Assembly (NCBI GenBank): GCA_903772945.1
Contig: CAICTM010000258.1
Span: 1 to 64,000, forward strand
Direction of reading: 5' to 3'
DNA: 64,000 nt
DNA from: Seminavis robusta
Taxonomy: Eukaryota > Bacillariophyta > Bacillariophyceae > Naviculales > Naviculaceae
Part shown: positions 22,361-33,300 of the stretch, piece after piece
Layout: every line of letters starts with the position of its first letter
How positions within the stretch are numbered: the stretch's first letter is position 1
Program-made: the position numbers and the translations under genes
Notes under the pieces: model-generated
What the model was told of the DNA's origin: nothing
Database searches by the model: none
Seen by the model: the letters and a program-made list of their open reading frames with translations, nothing else

Positions 22361-24436
22361 CTACGCGGCTCTGGAAACGGATCCACTACTCTTGCTGCCA
22401 CTCGTCTCCTGACAACCACCCCCATCCAGACTCAAATAGGAACCACTTGCCCAGTCGTAATCAGGACCTCCTTTTTCCAAGTACCTGGATTCGGAAATGA
22501 CAGCGTCCAAAGCTTCACGCAGTGCCATCAGGTCGTTCAAGCTATGAATTCTGCGACCCTTTCCCACGAGACCGTTCACATCCAGATCCCGCACTGATAT
22601 GCTCGTGCCGGCGGTGGTTGCAGTTTGGATACTCTCCTTCTTGGACGAGTTCAAAGTGGTCACACCAAAAGAAGCCGCTGTAATGGTGCTGACACTGCTG
22701 GTGCTGCTTACCGATGAGCTATCATCGTCGCAAAGGTCCAAACCGGAGGAAGCAGAGCTCTCGGCATAGGCCACCAAATCGTACCAGAACCGAGTCTCCG
22801 AAGGGAGCTCAGCTGTGTGCACATCAGAGCATACGTCGAATGCTGCCACTTCGTACCATCCGCAGGGCTCTGTAGCAGCCGTTGTCATCTTGTCAACCTG
22901 CCACGCAATGTTCAGGGCTCCATCTGACTTTCTCCTCGGCTTGGTAGCCTTCCTCGTGGAAGTACTCCCGCAAGAGGCCACACTTTTGGGGCTCTTTTGA
23001 ATCGAATCATCTTTTGCACCTCCCAAGGATGGCGACTGCAGGTTTCTCATGCTGTGGCTTTTGGTGGCTACCCGCAACTCTCGTAGACCGCTAGGGCCAT
23101 CTGACTTGCTTCTCCCAGTCTGCTTTGGGGTGGAAATGCTTCCACTGGGCACATAAGTGTCACTAGCAGGGATCTTTTGGTCGTCGTTGTCATCATCATC
23201 ATCAATGTGTCTGAAGGGATCATTTTGACTGGTACTTGGAGTTTGCTGCATTTGCATGCGCCTTGCGTATCTCATGCGAGGCCTCCTTTCGATCGATGTG
23301 GGGAAGCTTGCCGATGAAGCTTCATTCTCCACATCATCCAGCTTCTTGATCCGTGTAGGCCGAGCAGCTACCTTGGTGGGTATCATGCCAGGCTTGACGT
23401 GATCTATCCAGGCATCAACAATGCTTGCAGCACTTTGGGCAACCAGGGCAGCTCGAGCAGCTCTTCTTGACATAGATCCTAGTTCAACTGCTGTGTTGCT
23501 CTTGTGAAATGCAGGGCTTTGGCTGGAATGCTGATGCCCACGGCCTTGACTGTTTTCGTCGTTATCATCAGCCCTCGAGAATATTCGCCGCTTTCGTGGG
23601 ACACGAACACTCTTGGATCTGGACTGCTGACTGGAGAGGCTTCTTGAAGAGACACTTCCGGAGAAGAGTCCTCTTGCGGATCGGACTGGCTTTTGATCAT
23701 TTGGCAATTGATCAACAACTGTGCAGGGGTGCTCCAACAAATAGATGCACGAAGTCATGAGTGCTACATGAGGTGGCTTGGACTCCTGGTGGTTTGTAGA
23801 CCAGCCACAGTGGAGAGTCACAAAGATGGGGTTGGTCAACAACCCACCACTGGGACTGCTCCAGTCAATGAGGTTTACCAGGTCTTCAGCAGTTCCCTTG
23901 AGACCAAAGGATCCATAAAAGCTCACATGAGTGACAGCTTGGTCAGCCTTGATGCACTTGAAGACACCAATGATGTCTTGGACATGAGTTCCAGCACGGA
24001 CTTCAATAGTGGCCCTCCAGGACAAGACTTCGCGGGCTGTCAGGGAGAGGTTGTCTCCTGCATTCTCGTACTCCCGCTCGTCACAGCGCTTCTTCTCTTG
24101 CCAGTCAAAGAATCCCTCCAAGGGGAAGCCATCAACATACCGAATATACTCCCACTCACGATTGTCCAACAGGACCAAGGCTCTGACAATGGGCATGAGG
24201 CATTGATGACGGTCCCCACCAGTCAACAAGTCTTCAATTTCCAACCTGAGAACTGTTGGGTTGCATTGTACATCCTTGAGCTTTTGCAGGATGAATTCAG
24301 AGCCCACCATGTCGCAGCAAAAGATGCTGGCCTCCTTTGGATCCTGTACCCACTGAGAAGTTGTAGCACTCTGTTTGCTTGACGCAAAGGTCCTTTCCAA
24401 GAAACCTTTCGTGGGAAGCAAGTCACTAACATCCAT
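22361..24436 (-). CDS. PDYDW-family paralog D (long form)
   Basis: A 691-residue single-exon ORF, the longest paralog. The N-terminal domain (residues about 30-235) aligns closely with paralog B: QDPKEASIFCCDMVG, LRLEIEDLL, REWEYIRYVDGFPL, SWRATIEVRAGT, FGLKGTAEDL, then CGW followed by a CIYLLEHP strand. The middle is disordered, with RxKS motifs (RSKSDG, RRKSDGAL), a DDDDNDD run and Ser-rich stretches. The C-terminal 60 residues carry a short helix (LNDLMALREALDAVI) just before PDYDWASGSYL. Paralog B has an intron inside the shared domain that this gene lacks, so one of them gained or lost an intron after duplication. Function unknown. Confidence 0.8.
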   Translation of the reverse strand: MDVSDLLPTKGFLERTFASSKQSATTSQWVQDPKEASIFCCDMVGSEFILQKLKDVQCNPTVLRLEIEDLLTGGDRHQCLMPIVRALVLLDNREWEYIRYVDGFPLEGFFDWQEKKRCDEREYENAGDNLSLTAREVLSWRATIEVRAGTHVQDIIGVFKCIKADQAVTHVSFYGSFGLKGTAEDLVNLIDWSSPSGGLLTNPIFVTLHCGWSTNHQESKPPHVALMTSCIYLLEHPCTVVDQLPNDQKPVRSARGLFSGSVSSRSLSSQQSRSKSVRVPRKRRIFSRADDNDENSQGRGHQHSSQSPAFHKSNTAVELGSMSRRAARAALVAQSAASIVDAWIDHVKPGMIPTKVAARPTRIKKLDDVENEASSASFPTSIERRPRMRYARRMQMQQTPSTSQNDPFRHIDDDDDNDDQKIPASDTYVPSGSISTPKQTGRSKSDGPSGLRELRVATKSHSMRNLQSPSLGGAKDDSIQKSPKSVASCGSTSTRKATKPRRKSDGALNIAWQVDKMTTAATEPCGWYEVAAFDVCSDVHTAELPSETRFWYDLVAYAESSASSGLDLCDDDSSSVSSTSSVSTITAASFGVTTLNSSKKESIQTATTAGTSISVRDLDVNGLVGKGRRIHSLNDLMALREALDAVISESRYLEKGGPDYDWASGSYLSLDGGGCQETSGSKSSGSVSRAA

Positions 24437-25376
24437 CAGTTATTGTCAGGCAGCACAACCGGTACCATAGCGGGGATAGACGAGAAGGAAGGCGATTAGC
24501 AATTGATAAAGCATTTGTTACTGGCTGCCCTTACTTGCTGAAATGACTTACACCGGCAAGGAACCCGATGAACGACGGCGGTTTTGCGGCATTTTGGTGC
24601 TATTATAAATAGTTTTTGGACAGGCAGATGTTTCGTTTTCGAGTTGGCCAACTTGAGAAATTGTGAGAAAGTGATAAGAGAGAGATCCAAGGCGGAGGCC
24701 ACCAGCGAATTTTGAAAAAGTTTCCAAGGCCGGGTTAGTTAGATCTAGCTAGTCTAGTTAGTCTAGCAGCACAAGGTACCATACAGTGCCGGTACAGTCG
24801 CACAGGCAATACCATACCTGCTGTGGATGAGAAACAAATATGTCATAAATGAGAATATCAGGCTTCCGCGGGGAAACGGGGAAACCACGTTGGCGTGAAC
24901 GTGTTTAACATTTGAAACGGGGGTTAACTCTTGCGAGGATTCCGCTTCAAACAACCACTGTAGTTCGGTAGCGCTGCGTAAACCTTCCTAAAGCAGTCTA
25001 ATCTCTCGACTCTCGACTAAACAAGGGAGCGGAGAAGATAGAAGTGTGTGGTGACCGGTGGATTTTTAAAACAGAGAGGAGTTATTGGGGGTGCTCGGAG
25101 TTTGAAGAGACCGGTGGATTTTACAAACCAGAGAACAGGAGGGGTGCTTGGAGAAGCAGGCCGTACCGGTACCAAGAACCGAGAAACGCTCTGTGTTGTG
25201 GCCTCGCTGGAGATAGCCTGGAGATAGCCTGGAGATAGCTTGGGGGCGGAGGAGACCCAGCGGCTGCCTGGTGAGAAGATGGTTGCGGCGAAGAAGGGGC
25301 AGGGCTCGCGGCCCCAACACGAAGCCCAGCTGAGCAACCAGCACGCGGACTCAGATTGAGTTATGGCCACTAAGTT
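24437..25376. other. Intergenic spacer with small repeats
   Basis: About 940 bases. Between 25050 and 25150 the phrase ACCGGTGGATTTT(A)AAA recurs twice with following AGAGGAG/GGGGTGCT words. At about 25208-25240 an 11-base unit (CTGGAGATAGC) is repeated three times. A TACCGGTA palindrome lies at 25164-25171. No gene is supported. Confidence 0.5.
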
Positions 25377-26330
25377 TTATTCTGCTGCTGCTGTCTGTGG
25401 CTGGTTGCCTCTGAGTGATGATGATGTGTTTTGTCGCCTCCAGTCCTTTTGCCCCGCGATCCATGCCGTTTGAAGGGCTTCCCCTGCGGTCCATCTCTGC
25501 TCTGGATCCACCTGCAGCAATCCCCGTACAAAGTCCTTGGCTTCCAGGCTTACATTGGCCCATCGTTTGCATTCCATGCTCTTGTATCCCCCCTGTTGTT
25601 GGATTTGTGAAAAGAGTGCGTGGTAGTCGCCGTTGCGTAGCTTGTAGGGAGGATGCCCCGACAAGAGTGAATAGATGATGCACCCAACACCCCACAAATC
25701 CACGGATTGATTGTACGAGGGATTGTCAGCCAGAACTTCAGGGGCAATGGTGGAAGGAGTGCCACAGGCTTTGGTCAATGGTTGTCCAGGCCGAATGCGA
25801 TTGGCGAATCCCCAATCAGCAATGACGACGGAGGCGTTGTCGTCCGCACGCTCCAGCAGAATATTGGGCAGTTTGATGTCGCGGTGAGCTATGCCCAGGT
25901 CGTGGTATTGTTGCATAGTTTTCAGGAGCTTGATGGCAACAACGCGAGCCTCGTTCTCTTGGTATGCTCCGTTTTGTATCACCCAATCTTGAACGTCTCC
26001 TCCTTTTGCGAGTTGCTGAACAATGCGGTAGTGCTTGCGAGAAACGAAAAAGTCGACCACCTTGGTGGTGTGCTCCAGGCCGTCCAGTTCTCGCATGATA
26101 TCAACCTCTCGGAGGATTTCCTTTTCTGCTTGTTTGCTGAGCTTGGTGCGATCAATCACCTTGACGGCGTACTTTTCAGTGCTGTTCTTTTTGATTGCTC
26201 GGTACACGCTACCCGAGCCACCTTGTTTGATCAGGTCGCCGAGTTCGTATTGATCGGCAAAACGAGGGGATTTCCCAAAGAGGCTGCGCCGGGTGCGGGA
26301 GAACGGCGTAGATTTTTGCACTGCGATCAT
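25377..26330 (-). CDS. CAMK-like Ser/Thr protein kinase with DWG instead of DFG
   Basis: The first ATG in frame, at 26330, gives 317 residues starting MIAVQKSTPFSRTRRS; the frame stays open upstream without another ATG. Kinase landmarks are a glycine loop (KQGGSGSVYRA), the VAIK lysine (YAVKVID), an alphaC glutamate (EILREVDIM), the catalytic loop HRDIKLPNI, TPSTIAPEV as the APE segment, and DLWGVGCIIYSLLSG of helix F. The metal-binding motif reads ADWGFA where most kinases have DFG. The Asp is kept, so catalysis is still plausible. Overall it is closest to CAMK or calcium-dependent kinase catalytic domains, without visible EF-hands. The C-terminal tail is Gln/Ser-rich. Substrates are unknown. 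Confidence 0.85.
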   Translation of the reverse strand: MIAVQKSTPFSRTRRSLFGKSPRFADQYELGDLIKQGGSGSVYRAIKKNSTEKYAVKVIDRTKLSKQAEKEILREVDIMRELDGLEHTTKVVDFFVSRKHYRIVQQLAKGGDVQDWVIQNGAYQENEARVVAIKLLKTMQQYHDLGIAHRDIKLPNILLERADDNASVVIADWGFANRIRPGQPLTKACGTPSTIAPEVLADNPSYNQSVDLWGVGCIIYSLLSGHPPYKLRNGDYHALFSQIQQQGGYKSMECKRWANVSLEAKDFVRGLLQVDPEQRWTAGEALQTAWIAGQKDWRRQNTSSSLRGNQPQTAAAE

Positions 26331-27570
26331 TCTTCTTTGTTTCTTTACTTTGCAAGTGTTTTTGCTTTGGTAGAGTGTGTTGCTTTCGTGGTGTTTGTGG
26401 GGATCATTGGTCCGACGAAGGCAACCCAAGTCGTGGGTGGTAGAGGTAGTGATATCATTCTTGCTTGAAACGTGGTATGTCTCGCCCTCCAGACGTGAAA
26501 GTTGTTGTTCGCTAGCTAAAGTTGGATTTGTTGAGATTAATTTAGAAACAATATTCAAATAAAGTGGGTAGTTTGAGTGAATATGAGAGAAACTTTAGAC
26601 ATTAATCTCCAATTGCACTGGTCGCAAGAACACGACTTGGCAACCATGACTGGACCTTCCAAAAACCTTTTCCGGAACGTCCGATTGCACCAATAAGCGC
26701 TGGTAACAAGCGGGAGGAGCACCAAGCGGGTAGTCTGCTGGGTCTTGTCGGTATGCTTGTAGAAGGAGGAAAAGATCCTGGTCACGATGCTCTTGTTTAG
26801 GAAACAAGCAACAACGAAACCAGACAGACTCACACCAGAAGCGCCCCCCAGCTAGCTTGCTTTGCAACTAGCTAGTTTCAGGACAACCGCTGGCTTCCAT
26901 GAACTATTAATACCAGCTACCACCTGCTAGCTGGATAGAAGCGAGTGGGACGTAGGAGGTACCATGTAATAGCTATGGATCTCGAAGTGCTTACAGATCC
27001 ATCCTGGCAGAAGCCCAAGCCAGCCACCCAGACACTAAAATGGGCAGCGCAGCCTCAACAAACAAATGAAAGCAGAGCGTGGGTAAGAAACGGCCTGAAA
27101 TCGCGATTTACACCAAAATCGGATTAATACTTGTGTTTCAATTTTGTATTTGCGTTTAAATTATATATTCTGGTTTCGGTCTTATATTTTGGTTGCAGCT
27201 TGATTTTAGTTCTTAACTTACAGAGTACTTGTGTTTGGGTTCTATATTTGGTTTTAATTTTATAACATTTTATACTAAGGATTTGAATTAATCAATTTGG
27301 TTGGATTCATAAAATCGTGATTTCCGGCCCTTTCAAAGTACCCGTACCCCCAGCGAGCTACTAATAGAGCCTCATAAAGTCAGCCTGCTTCCAATCCCGG
27401 AGGCGGCGAATCTTTTGTCTAACTGAAAACAATTGAAATATGAACAAGCAAGCAGTTGAGAAAGTATATAGTAAGAAAACTATCATACGAATATACTAGT
27501 ACTGGTAGCTCGCAACTACTGTAGCTAGAACCCTCAAAAGCTAGCCCGCATTATCTACACCAGAGGAAAC
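26331..27570. other. Intergenic spacer holding a MITE-like element
   Basis: About 1.24 kb between divergent genes (kinase on minus, membrane protein on plus). The first part may be the kinase 5' UTR. An AT-rich block with terminal inverted repeats occupies about 27081-27343 and is listed separately. No other gene is supported. Confidence 0.55.
27081..27343. mobile_element. MITE-like element with imperfect terminal inverted repeats
   Basis: The left end (27087-27109) and the reverse complement of the right end (27312-27334) match at 20 of 23 positions around GAAATC[GA]CGATTT. Weaker similarity extends outward to GGGTA and inward through GATTAAT. The enclosed 200 bases are very AT-rich and noncoding. 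Size, AT content and inverted ends fit a nonautonomous DNA transposon. A target-site duplication could not be fixed by eye. Confidence 0.6.
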
Positions 27571-30204
27571 ATGAACAACCCCACAGGAAGCCAAGCAACG
27601 GAGAAGCAAGTCAGGGGACTGAGGAGACAAGCGAAAGCTACAAGTACCACGAGAAACCATGTCAATGTTGCCACGATGGCCCCACTCATGAAAGGCGGGC
27701 TACGTCGAGGTCACCAAGGGACTACTGTTGGAGCTCACTTCGTTACCCCTGACAGTCACAACAACAGCCGAACGGAAATTTTGGAACATCCTACTGGTAC
27801 GATGAACAACCCGACAGCAACCCCATCAATGGAGAAGCAAGTCAAGGGACTGAGGAGGCAAGTGAATGCTACTAGTGCTACAATAAACCATGCTAATGTT
27901 GGCACGATGGTCCCCCTAGTGAAAGGTGGGCTACGTAGAGGTCCCAAAGGGAGCCATGTTGGAGCTCAGTCAGTTACCCCTGACAGCAGCAACAACAGCC
28001 CAACAGAAACATTGGAATATCCTACCGGTATGGTTGAGACACGGGCAGAAGTACAGCAAGAAGCAGATCAGCAAGGCACACAAGAAGATGGGAACACAGT
28101 CATTGAAGTGGCTCAGCCAAAAACTCCCAAACCTAACGCTACTGATCCAATTGAAGGCTACGACCCAGTGACAGCCTACACGGTGGATGAGCATGGGAGA
28201 AATCTGGAAGTACTACCTGAAGTTGTCATTGCAGCCCCATTGAAGAAGTCCAGGTTCTGGAGGGGCTTGGCTATCTTGGCAGTACTTCTTGCTATTTTGG
28301 TTGTTGGAGTTGTGCTTATCATCACCTTCACAAGGAACAATGACAATGAGTCAGGACAGTTAGGTACAGCATTCTTTCCAATGATATCTGCATCCCCAAC
28401 TGGATATCCTTCCATGGTACCAACTTCTGAACCTTCCTTGGCCCCAACAAGCTCTCCTCTTCCGTCTATGGTCCCATCCACAGCTCCCACAGGATTGCCC
28501 ACAGGGGACTTTTGTTATTTTGGCATCAACATGACCTGTGAGGAACTCTACTCAGGGGAACCGTGTGAGACTTTCTACCCTGATGTACGTTTAGCAGATG
28601 AAAACTGTGCAAGTGATCCAATTGAAATGGTAACGATATACACAGGATTTGATTGCATCACAGCCAACAACATTACAAGATCATCACTTCCACTTTCATG
28701 CAAAGACTTCAATGGGGGACCAACCCAACATGAATTTGCTTACCTAATTGTCACTCCCATCCGAAACAACAGCATTGTTTATTTTGAAGGGCCGGTTCAT
28801 TACTTTGGGAAATCTACACTCAGGAATCCACTGTTGGAGCCAATCTCAGAAACTCTCAATTTTTCTCTTTATTCTTTGAACAACGATCATTCGAACACTG
28901 GAATTCTCCTACAAGAAGTAATTCTTGAGTTCTCCTGTCCCACAAGTTCCTTTGATGACTCCTACGGCGCAACACAGTTCAATGCCATGAGAAGCATAGA
29001 ACAAGGATATGTTTCAACCGTTCATTCAACCAACCTTGGGTTTGAATTCAACTTCCGGCTACATGTGGCGAATGAAGGAGTCTCCTCAGCAATCATAACC
29101 AGTCTGAGTCAAGCAACCAATTTTGATCCTTTCTTTTTTAACTTTACGGATTTGGTCGCATCCAGTGATGCCAAGGGACTCCTCCATCCAGGTGATGAAC
29201 TTGTGTTGGACTCAATCGTTTCTGTGGGACTAGACGATGAGCGACACTATGGTTTCCTTACAGATATCGCGGGCATTTCAGAGGGTAACACAGCTTGCCG
29301 TCAGGGGAGTCACCTTCAGGTCACTTTTGGGCGCCGAATTCCAAGTATCTTAGAAACAGAGGGTCCATCCAGTACGCCCGCAGAGGCACCAACAGGTGTT
29401 CCCAGTATCCTTGACCAAACAACTGCACCTGACAATGTGAACTCAGGGAACTCCATGCCTGTCCCAAACGAAGTTATCCACACTTCTTGTGACATTATTG
29501 TGACCATTGAATGTGTTGGGAGAACTCTCCATGGTGCTGAAGAATGCAGCAGACTTTTGGCATGTCCTCATCCCTTCCCATCAGTACTGGGCATGACTTA
29601 TACGGGGCAAAACTGTGGTGACGCAGAGGAATGCACCGACTTTTTCCATGGTGTGGCCGGCGTTGATCAAGCACTTGTAATCATAAAAGTGCAGGACAGC
29701 CCAGTGCTGGAGCAAAATCTCAGAAAGGGTGAACATTTCACTCTCCGTTCTGACTTTGGATTGGGGCCGTCCATCGAAATATTGGTACTGGACACCAATC
29801 GCACTCGGCGTCTCCAGTGGCAACAACTTGGGACCTGTCTAACAGATGATGCATTAGTGGGCACTCCACACGGGGCCGTCACAATCAAGGCCATCGCTCC
29901 ATCTATTGCAAGGAGACCACTTGCATCAATCCAGTTGCAAGTCCGCATTCAGAATAGTGGCAACACGATTGCCAACTTGACAATGGCAACAGCCAGCACC
30001 CCATCTGGCAACAGAAATTTGTTACCAGACCCATTTGTTTTGGTTGCCCCAGGAGGCGACACTGTGCTTCCTCTGTCCAGTGACCGAGTGGATGACTGGA
30101 TTACCAAACACCCCAACAGAAATCTTATGATGTGGTCAGCTGTGGTATCTGGTGTCACAGAAGGTGGGCAACCTTGCCAGGCCAGTGACTCTCTTCAATT
30201 CTAG
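27571..30204 (+). CDS. Single-pass membrane protein with duplicated N-terminus and Pro-Ser stalk
   Basis: An 877-residue single-exon protein. Residues 1-77 and 78-154 are a tandem duplication of the cytoplasmic module (EKQV[RK]GLRRQ, PL[MV]KGGLRRG, VTPDS landmarks). One membrane helix lies at about 231-252 (LAILAVLLAILVVGVVLII). It is followed by a Pro/Ser/Thr stalk of the PSxxPTxxPS type frequent in diatom surface proteins. The ectodomain seems to hold two related modules (about 310-590 and 635-877), each with Cys pairs and a YTGxxC motif (IYTGFDC, TYTGQNC). Predicted topology is N-terminus inside. The ectodomain family has no name I can assign. A cell-surface role is likely from architecture alone. 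Confidence 0.75.
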   Translation: MNNPTGSQATEKQVRGLRRQAKATSTTRNHVNVATMAPLMKGGLRRGHQGTTVGAHFVTPDSHNNSRTEILEHPTGTMNNPTATPSMEKQVKGLRRQVNATSATINHANVGTMVPLVKGGLRRGPKGSHVGAQSVTPDSSNNSPTETLEYPTGMVETRAEVQQEADQQGTQEDGNTVIEVAQPKTPKPNATDPIEGYDPVTAYTVDEHGRNLEVLPEVVIAAPLKKSRFWRGLAILAVLLAILVVGVVLIITFTRNNDNESGQLGTAFFPMISASPTGYPSMVPTSEPSLAPTSSPLPSMVPSTAPTGLPTGDFCYFGINMTCEELYSGEPCETFYPDVRLADENCASDPIEMVTIYTGFDCITANNITRSSLPLSCKDFNGGPTQHEFAYLIVTPIRNNSIVYFEGPVHYFGKSTLRNPLLEPISETLNFSLYSLNNDHSNTGILLQEVILEFSCPTSSFDDSYGATQFNAMRSIEQGYVSTVHSTNLGFEFNFRLHVANEGVSSAIITSLSQATNFDPFFFNFTDLVASSDAKGLLHPGDELVLDSIVSVGLDDERHYGFLTDIAGISEGNTACRQGSHLQVTFGRRIPSILETEGPSSTPAEAPTGVPSILDQTTAPDNVNSGNSMPVPNEVIHTSCDIIVTIECVGRTLHGAEECSRLLACPHPFPSVLGMTYTGQNCGDAEECTDFFHGVAGVDQALVIIKVQDSPVLEQNLRKGEHFTLRSDFGLGPSIEILVLDTNRTRRLQWQQLGTCLTDDALVGTPHGAVTIKAIAPSIARRPLASIQLQVRIQNSGNTIANLTMATASTPSGNRNLLPDPFVLVAPGGDTVLPLSSDRVDDWITKHPNRNLMMWSAVVSGVTEGGQPCQASDSLQF

Positions 30205-30316
30205 CTAGCTACTTCATTCCTATTCTAGTAGTTACTTTGCAGTTCGCACAATTCGTGTACAACTAATTCCCTACTTCAGTACTCTACAACGATTTTTAAA
30301 AAGCTTGAGCCGGTTA

Positions 30317-33300
30317 CTACATGGCAGGCGAAGTAATTTCCGACATGTTGCCGATGCTGTTCTCGAGATAGATTGTGCACCCGTCGGTAGACTCTGAAAT
30401 GTCGTCAGCGGCTTCCGCTTTCGGGGTTCTTTGCAGCTCTCCGGAACCCTTTCGGAGACCTTGAACACGCTGCTTCAGTTGCTCCGTCCTGCTCTTGAGG
30501 TCCTCTGCATTTTCTGGCCCATCCGATCCCACTTTTCGTCGCTGAACCGCAGAAGCGCGACGGCGACGATTCATCTCGCGAGGTTTTCCGGCTTTGGCAC
30601 TTTCGGTTGTGGCCTGTGTGTCACCAAAATCGCCGCTGTGGAAGTTCTGAATAGCATCGGAGTGGTCGTCGGTGTTGTCCATGGACTTGGCCCTGCGAGG
30701 ACGTGTCCTTGCATCTCGCATACCCTGATTGGACCCACGTTCCGATCCCCGAAATTCTTCGCGGACCGATGCACGAGTGCTAGCACGGCGGTTGCTATGA
30801 CCAGAGGAACGATCCGAAGTCATTTCATTAGATTTGTTGCGTCGGAGGCGTGGCCTTCTGACCAAATCAGACTCGCTTTCATCGATCGATTCCATGTTGA
30901 CTTCTTCCTCGTCATCGATATCATGAACAGAATCGTCAATATCAAATTCGCACTCGTTCTCCTGTGTATCCTTTGTTACTTCGTCGGCAAGAGGAGCAGC
31001 CTTGAACCACTTGTTCCACCCAGATTTGCTTGCCACGGAAGACCGTATGGACTTTCTCCCGGGCGTCATTGTGACAGCGTCAATTTTTGGAGGATCAGGT
31101 TCATCCGATAGCTGGCGAAAACTGCTGGACCTGTTGGTCTTTCTGTGGTCGTCGTCGTCGTCTTGACTGTTGCTTTCATCGTCAGAATCAAGAAGAAATC
31201 CACGACCCTTGTCTTTTCCACCTCCAACGAGCGCCTTTGGCATGGCACCGCCAGCGAGCTTGAACGCCGTTATTGCTTTCTTTGGTGATTTGTGGAATGC
31301 GCTCACTGCAACTCCTAAAATTCCACGACGGTCAGAAGAGTTGGTTGGTTGTGCTGACGCAACGTTATTGTCGTGCGCAGGGGCAGGGTTCGTAGGCTCA
31401 TCGTCAGCAGAGGCGGCAGCGTCCTCGCCGCCGCCTTGGAATTGGAGCTGATGCAGGCGCAACTGATCGGTCGAGTTGGCCCTGCCTCGTCGTGGAATGG
31501 CCTTTCGAACGGATGGTCGATGGGTTGTTCCCGCAAATCCACCCGTCGACACGGGGGGTGCGGCGGGAAGCGATGCCCCCGGATCATCCAATGCTGATTT
31601 TGAACGTCGAATTACCTGTCGGCGCTTGTTGATCTTGGGAGTTTTGGGAGCCGATGCAGTTGGTGCTGCTCCAGCGGATGCCGCCGGAGCGGAATCAAAG
31701 GTTGACAACTGTGACAGTTGCTGATTCAGAATATCCATGTCCAACAATTCCGTACCACCGTTGCCATCGAGACACTTGATGACAATTTCTTCTTCCTCTT
31801 CCTTTTGCCGTTCCTGCCCATGGTAGGAAGCAGCAGTGAGAACTTGTTGTGCCATGCGATTCTCCATATTCGCTCGCCCCCGTCCACCCGTCTTTTTGGG
31901 AGTTGTGGCGGTTCCTCCTGAACCTCCATGATACGATCCTCCCACAATCATGCGTTTCGCCAGCTGATCCTCCATTTGTGTCTTGGACCGTGGCGGAATT
32001 CGTGGACGTGTCCGTTTGGGTGTGGTCGCAAGGTTGGCATCTGTGGCTGATTTGGATCGTGCAAATTTGTTGCTTCGTCGCATGGGTGACTTGGGTGGCA
32101 TATCCTTGGGTATCTCCTCCTTATCTGTTTTCAGTAGCTCCTTGTGCAATTGGAGTTGAATCAATGGTTCCTGTGCACGTGGTGGCGACACGGATCTTCG
32201 AGGCTTGTCGTTGTTTTTTCTGGGACTTTGGTTGGGAGAGTTTGCCTGGAATGACGTTTCGAATTTGTGATTGTCGTCCGCAGCCTTGTCTGCCGGTTTG
32301 CCGAAGGGGGAATCTGCCGCGAACGAAACTTCAAACTTGCTGCCCTCGTCATTGTCGTCTGGTTTGATAAAGGGTGAATCCACTGCGAAGGAAACCTCAA
32401 ATTTGTTTTCTTCTGGTTTGGATGTTCCACAGACTCCACAAAATTGCAATGCCGTGACTTCATGTTCAAAATTACACGAGGGGCAAGTCCACACATCTAC
32501 TAATCCATCCTTTTTGCTGACAATACCTGGCTCGTGATGTCCTGGTTCCGAGCTGTCGTCTTCGTCATCTTTGACACGTGTCGTAATGGCCATTGGCTTG
32601 GCATTTGGTGTGTCTTCAATGACCTTAATTTCCCTTACGGGCAGCCCCAACATGGCCAAGTCTTTAAAGGATGCTTCTAGTTCTTCAAAGGCCGCCAATC
32701 GGTCGAGCATTTGACTGGTTTCCATTGTTTCGTCTTTTGTGGGACTGGGTGTGTACTGCAGTGCTGGTTCTTTGGCAGTCTGCTGCTGCTCTTTGGTGGG
32801 AGAGGATGGATGATTTCTCCTCTGTGGTTCTGGTTGTTCAATTTTGTGGGTCAATTGTTGTATTTGTGCCTGTTGCTGTTGCAGCATGTCAGCTTGCTGC
32901 TGAATCAACTGTGACTGTTGCTGTAGTGTCTGTTCCATTTTTTGTCGTTCCTGAAGAGTCTGTTTCTGAAATTCCAAGAGTGCTTGTTGGTGTTTGTTCA
33001 TTTCCTCCATTTGCCTTTGCAGTTGGTCCAGTCTGTTGTTTGTGTTGGTGTTGCTATTGCTACTATTCTGACTACTTGGAGAAGTGTTGTTGTTTGTACC
33101 AGTAGCAGCAGGAGGCACCACAATGGTCCCATTCTCAGTGGCTGTCTGGACCAGTTTGTGCATGGCTGCCGCCAGTTGATCCGACAAGAGAGGATGTTTC
33201 CCATTTGGATCTTCTTGTGTTGATTGTCCCACGGCTTGCAAGATCTGCGCTAGCATGGCATCTGGATCTGCCACCAAGATGTGTTTGTGCTGGCTACTAT

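Noticed and set aside
30431-31111. Plus-strand ORF of 226 residues opposite the zinc-finger gene
   Set aside because: Antisense shadow of a strongly supported gene.
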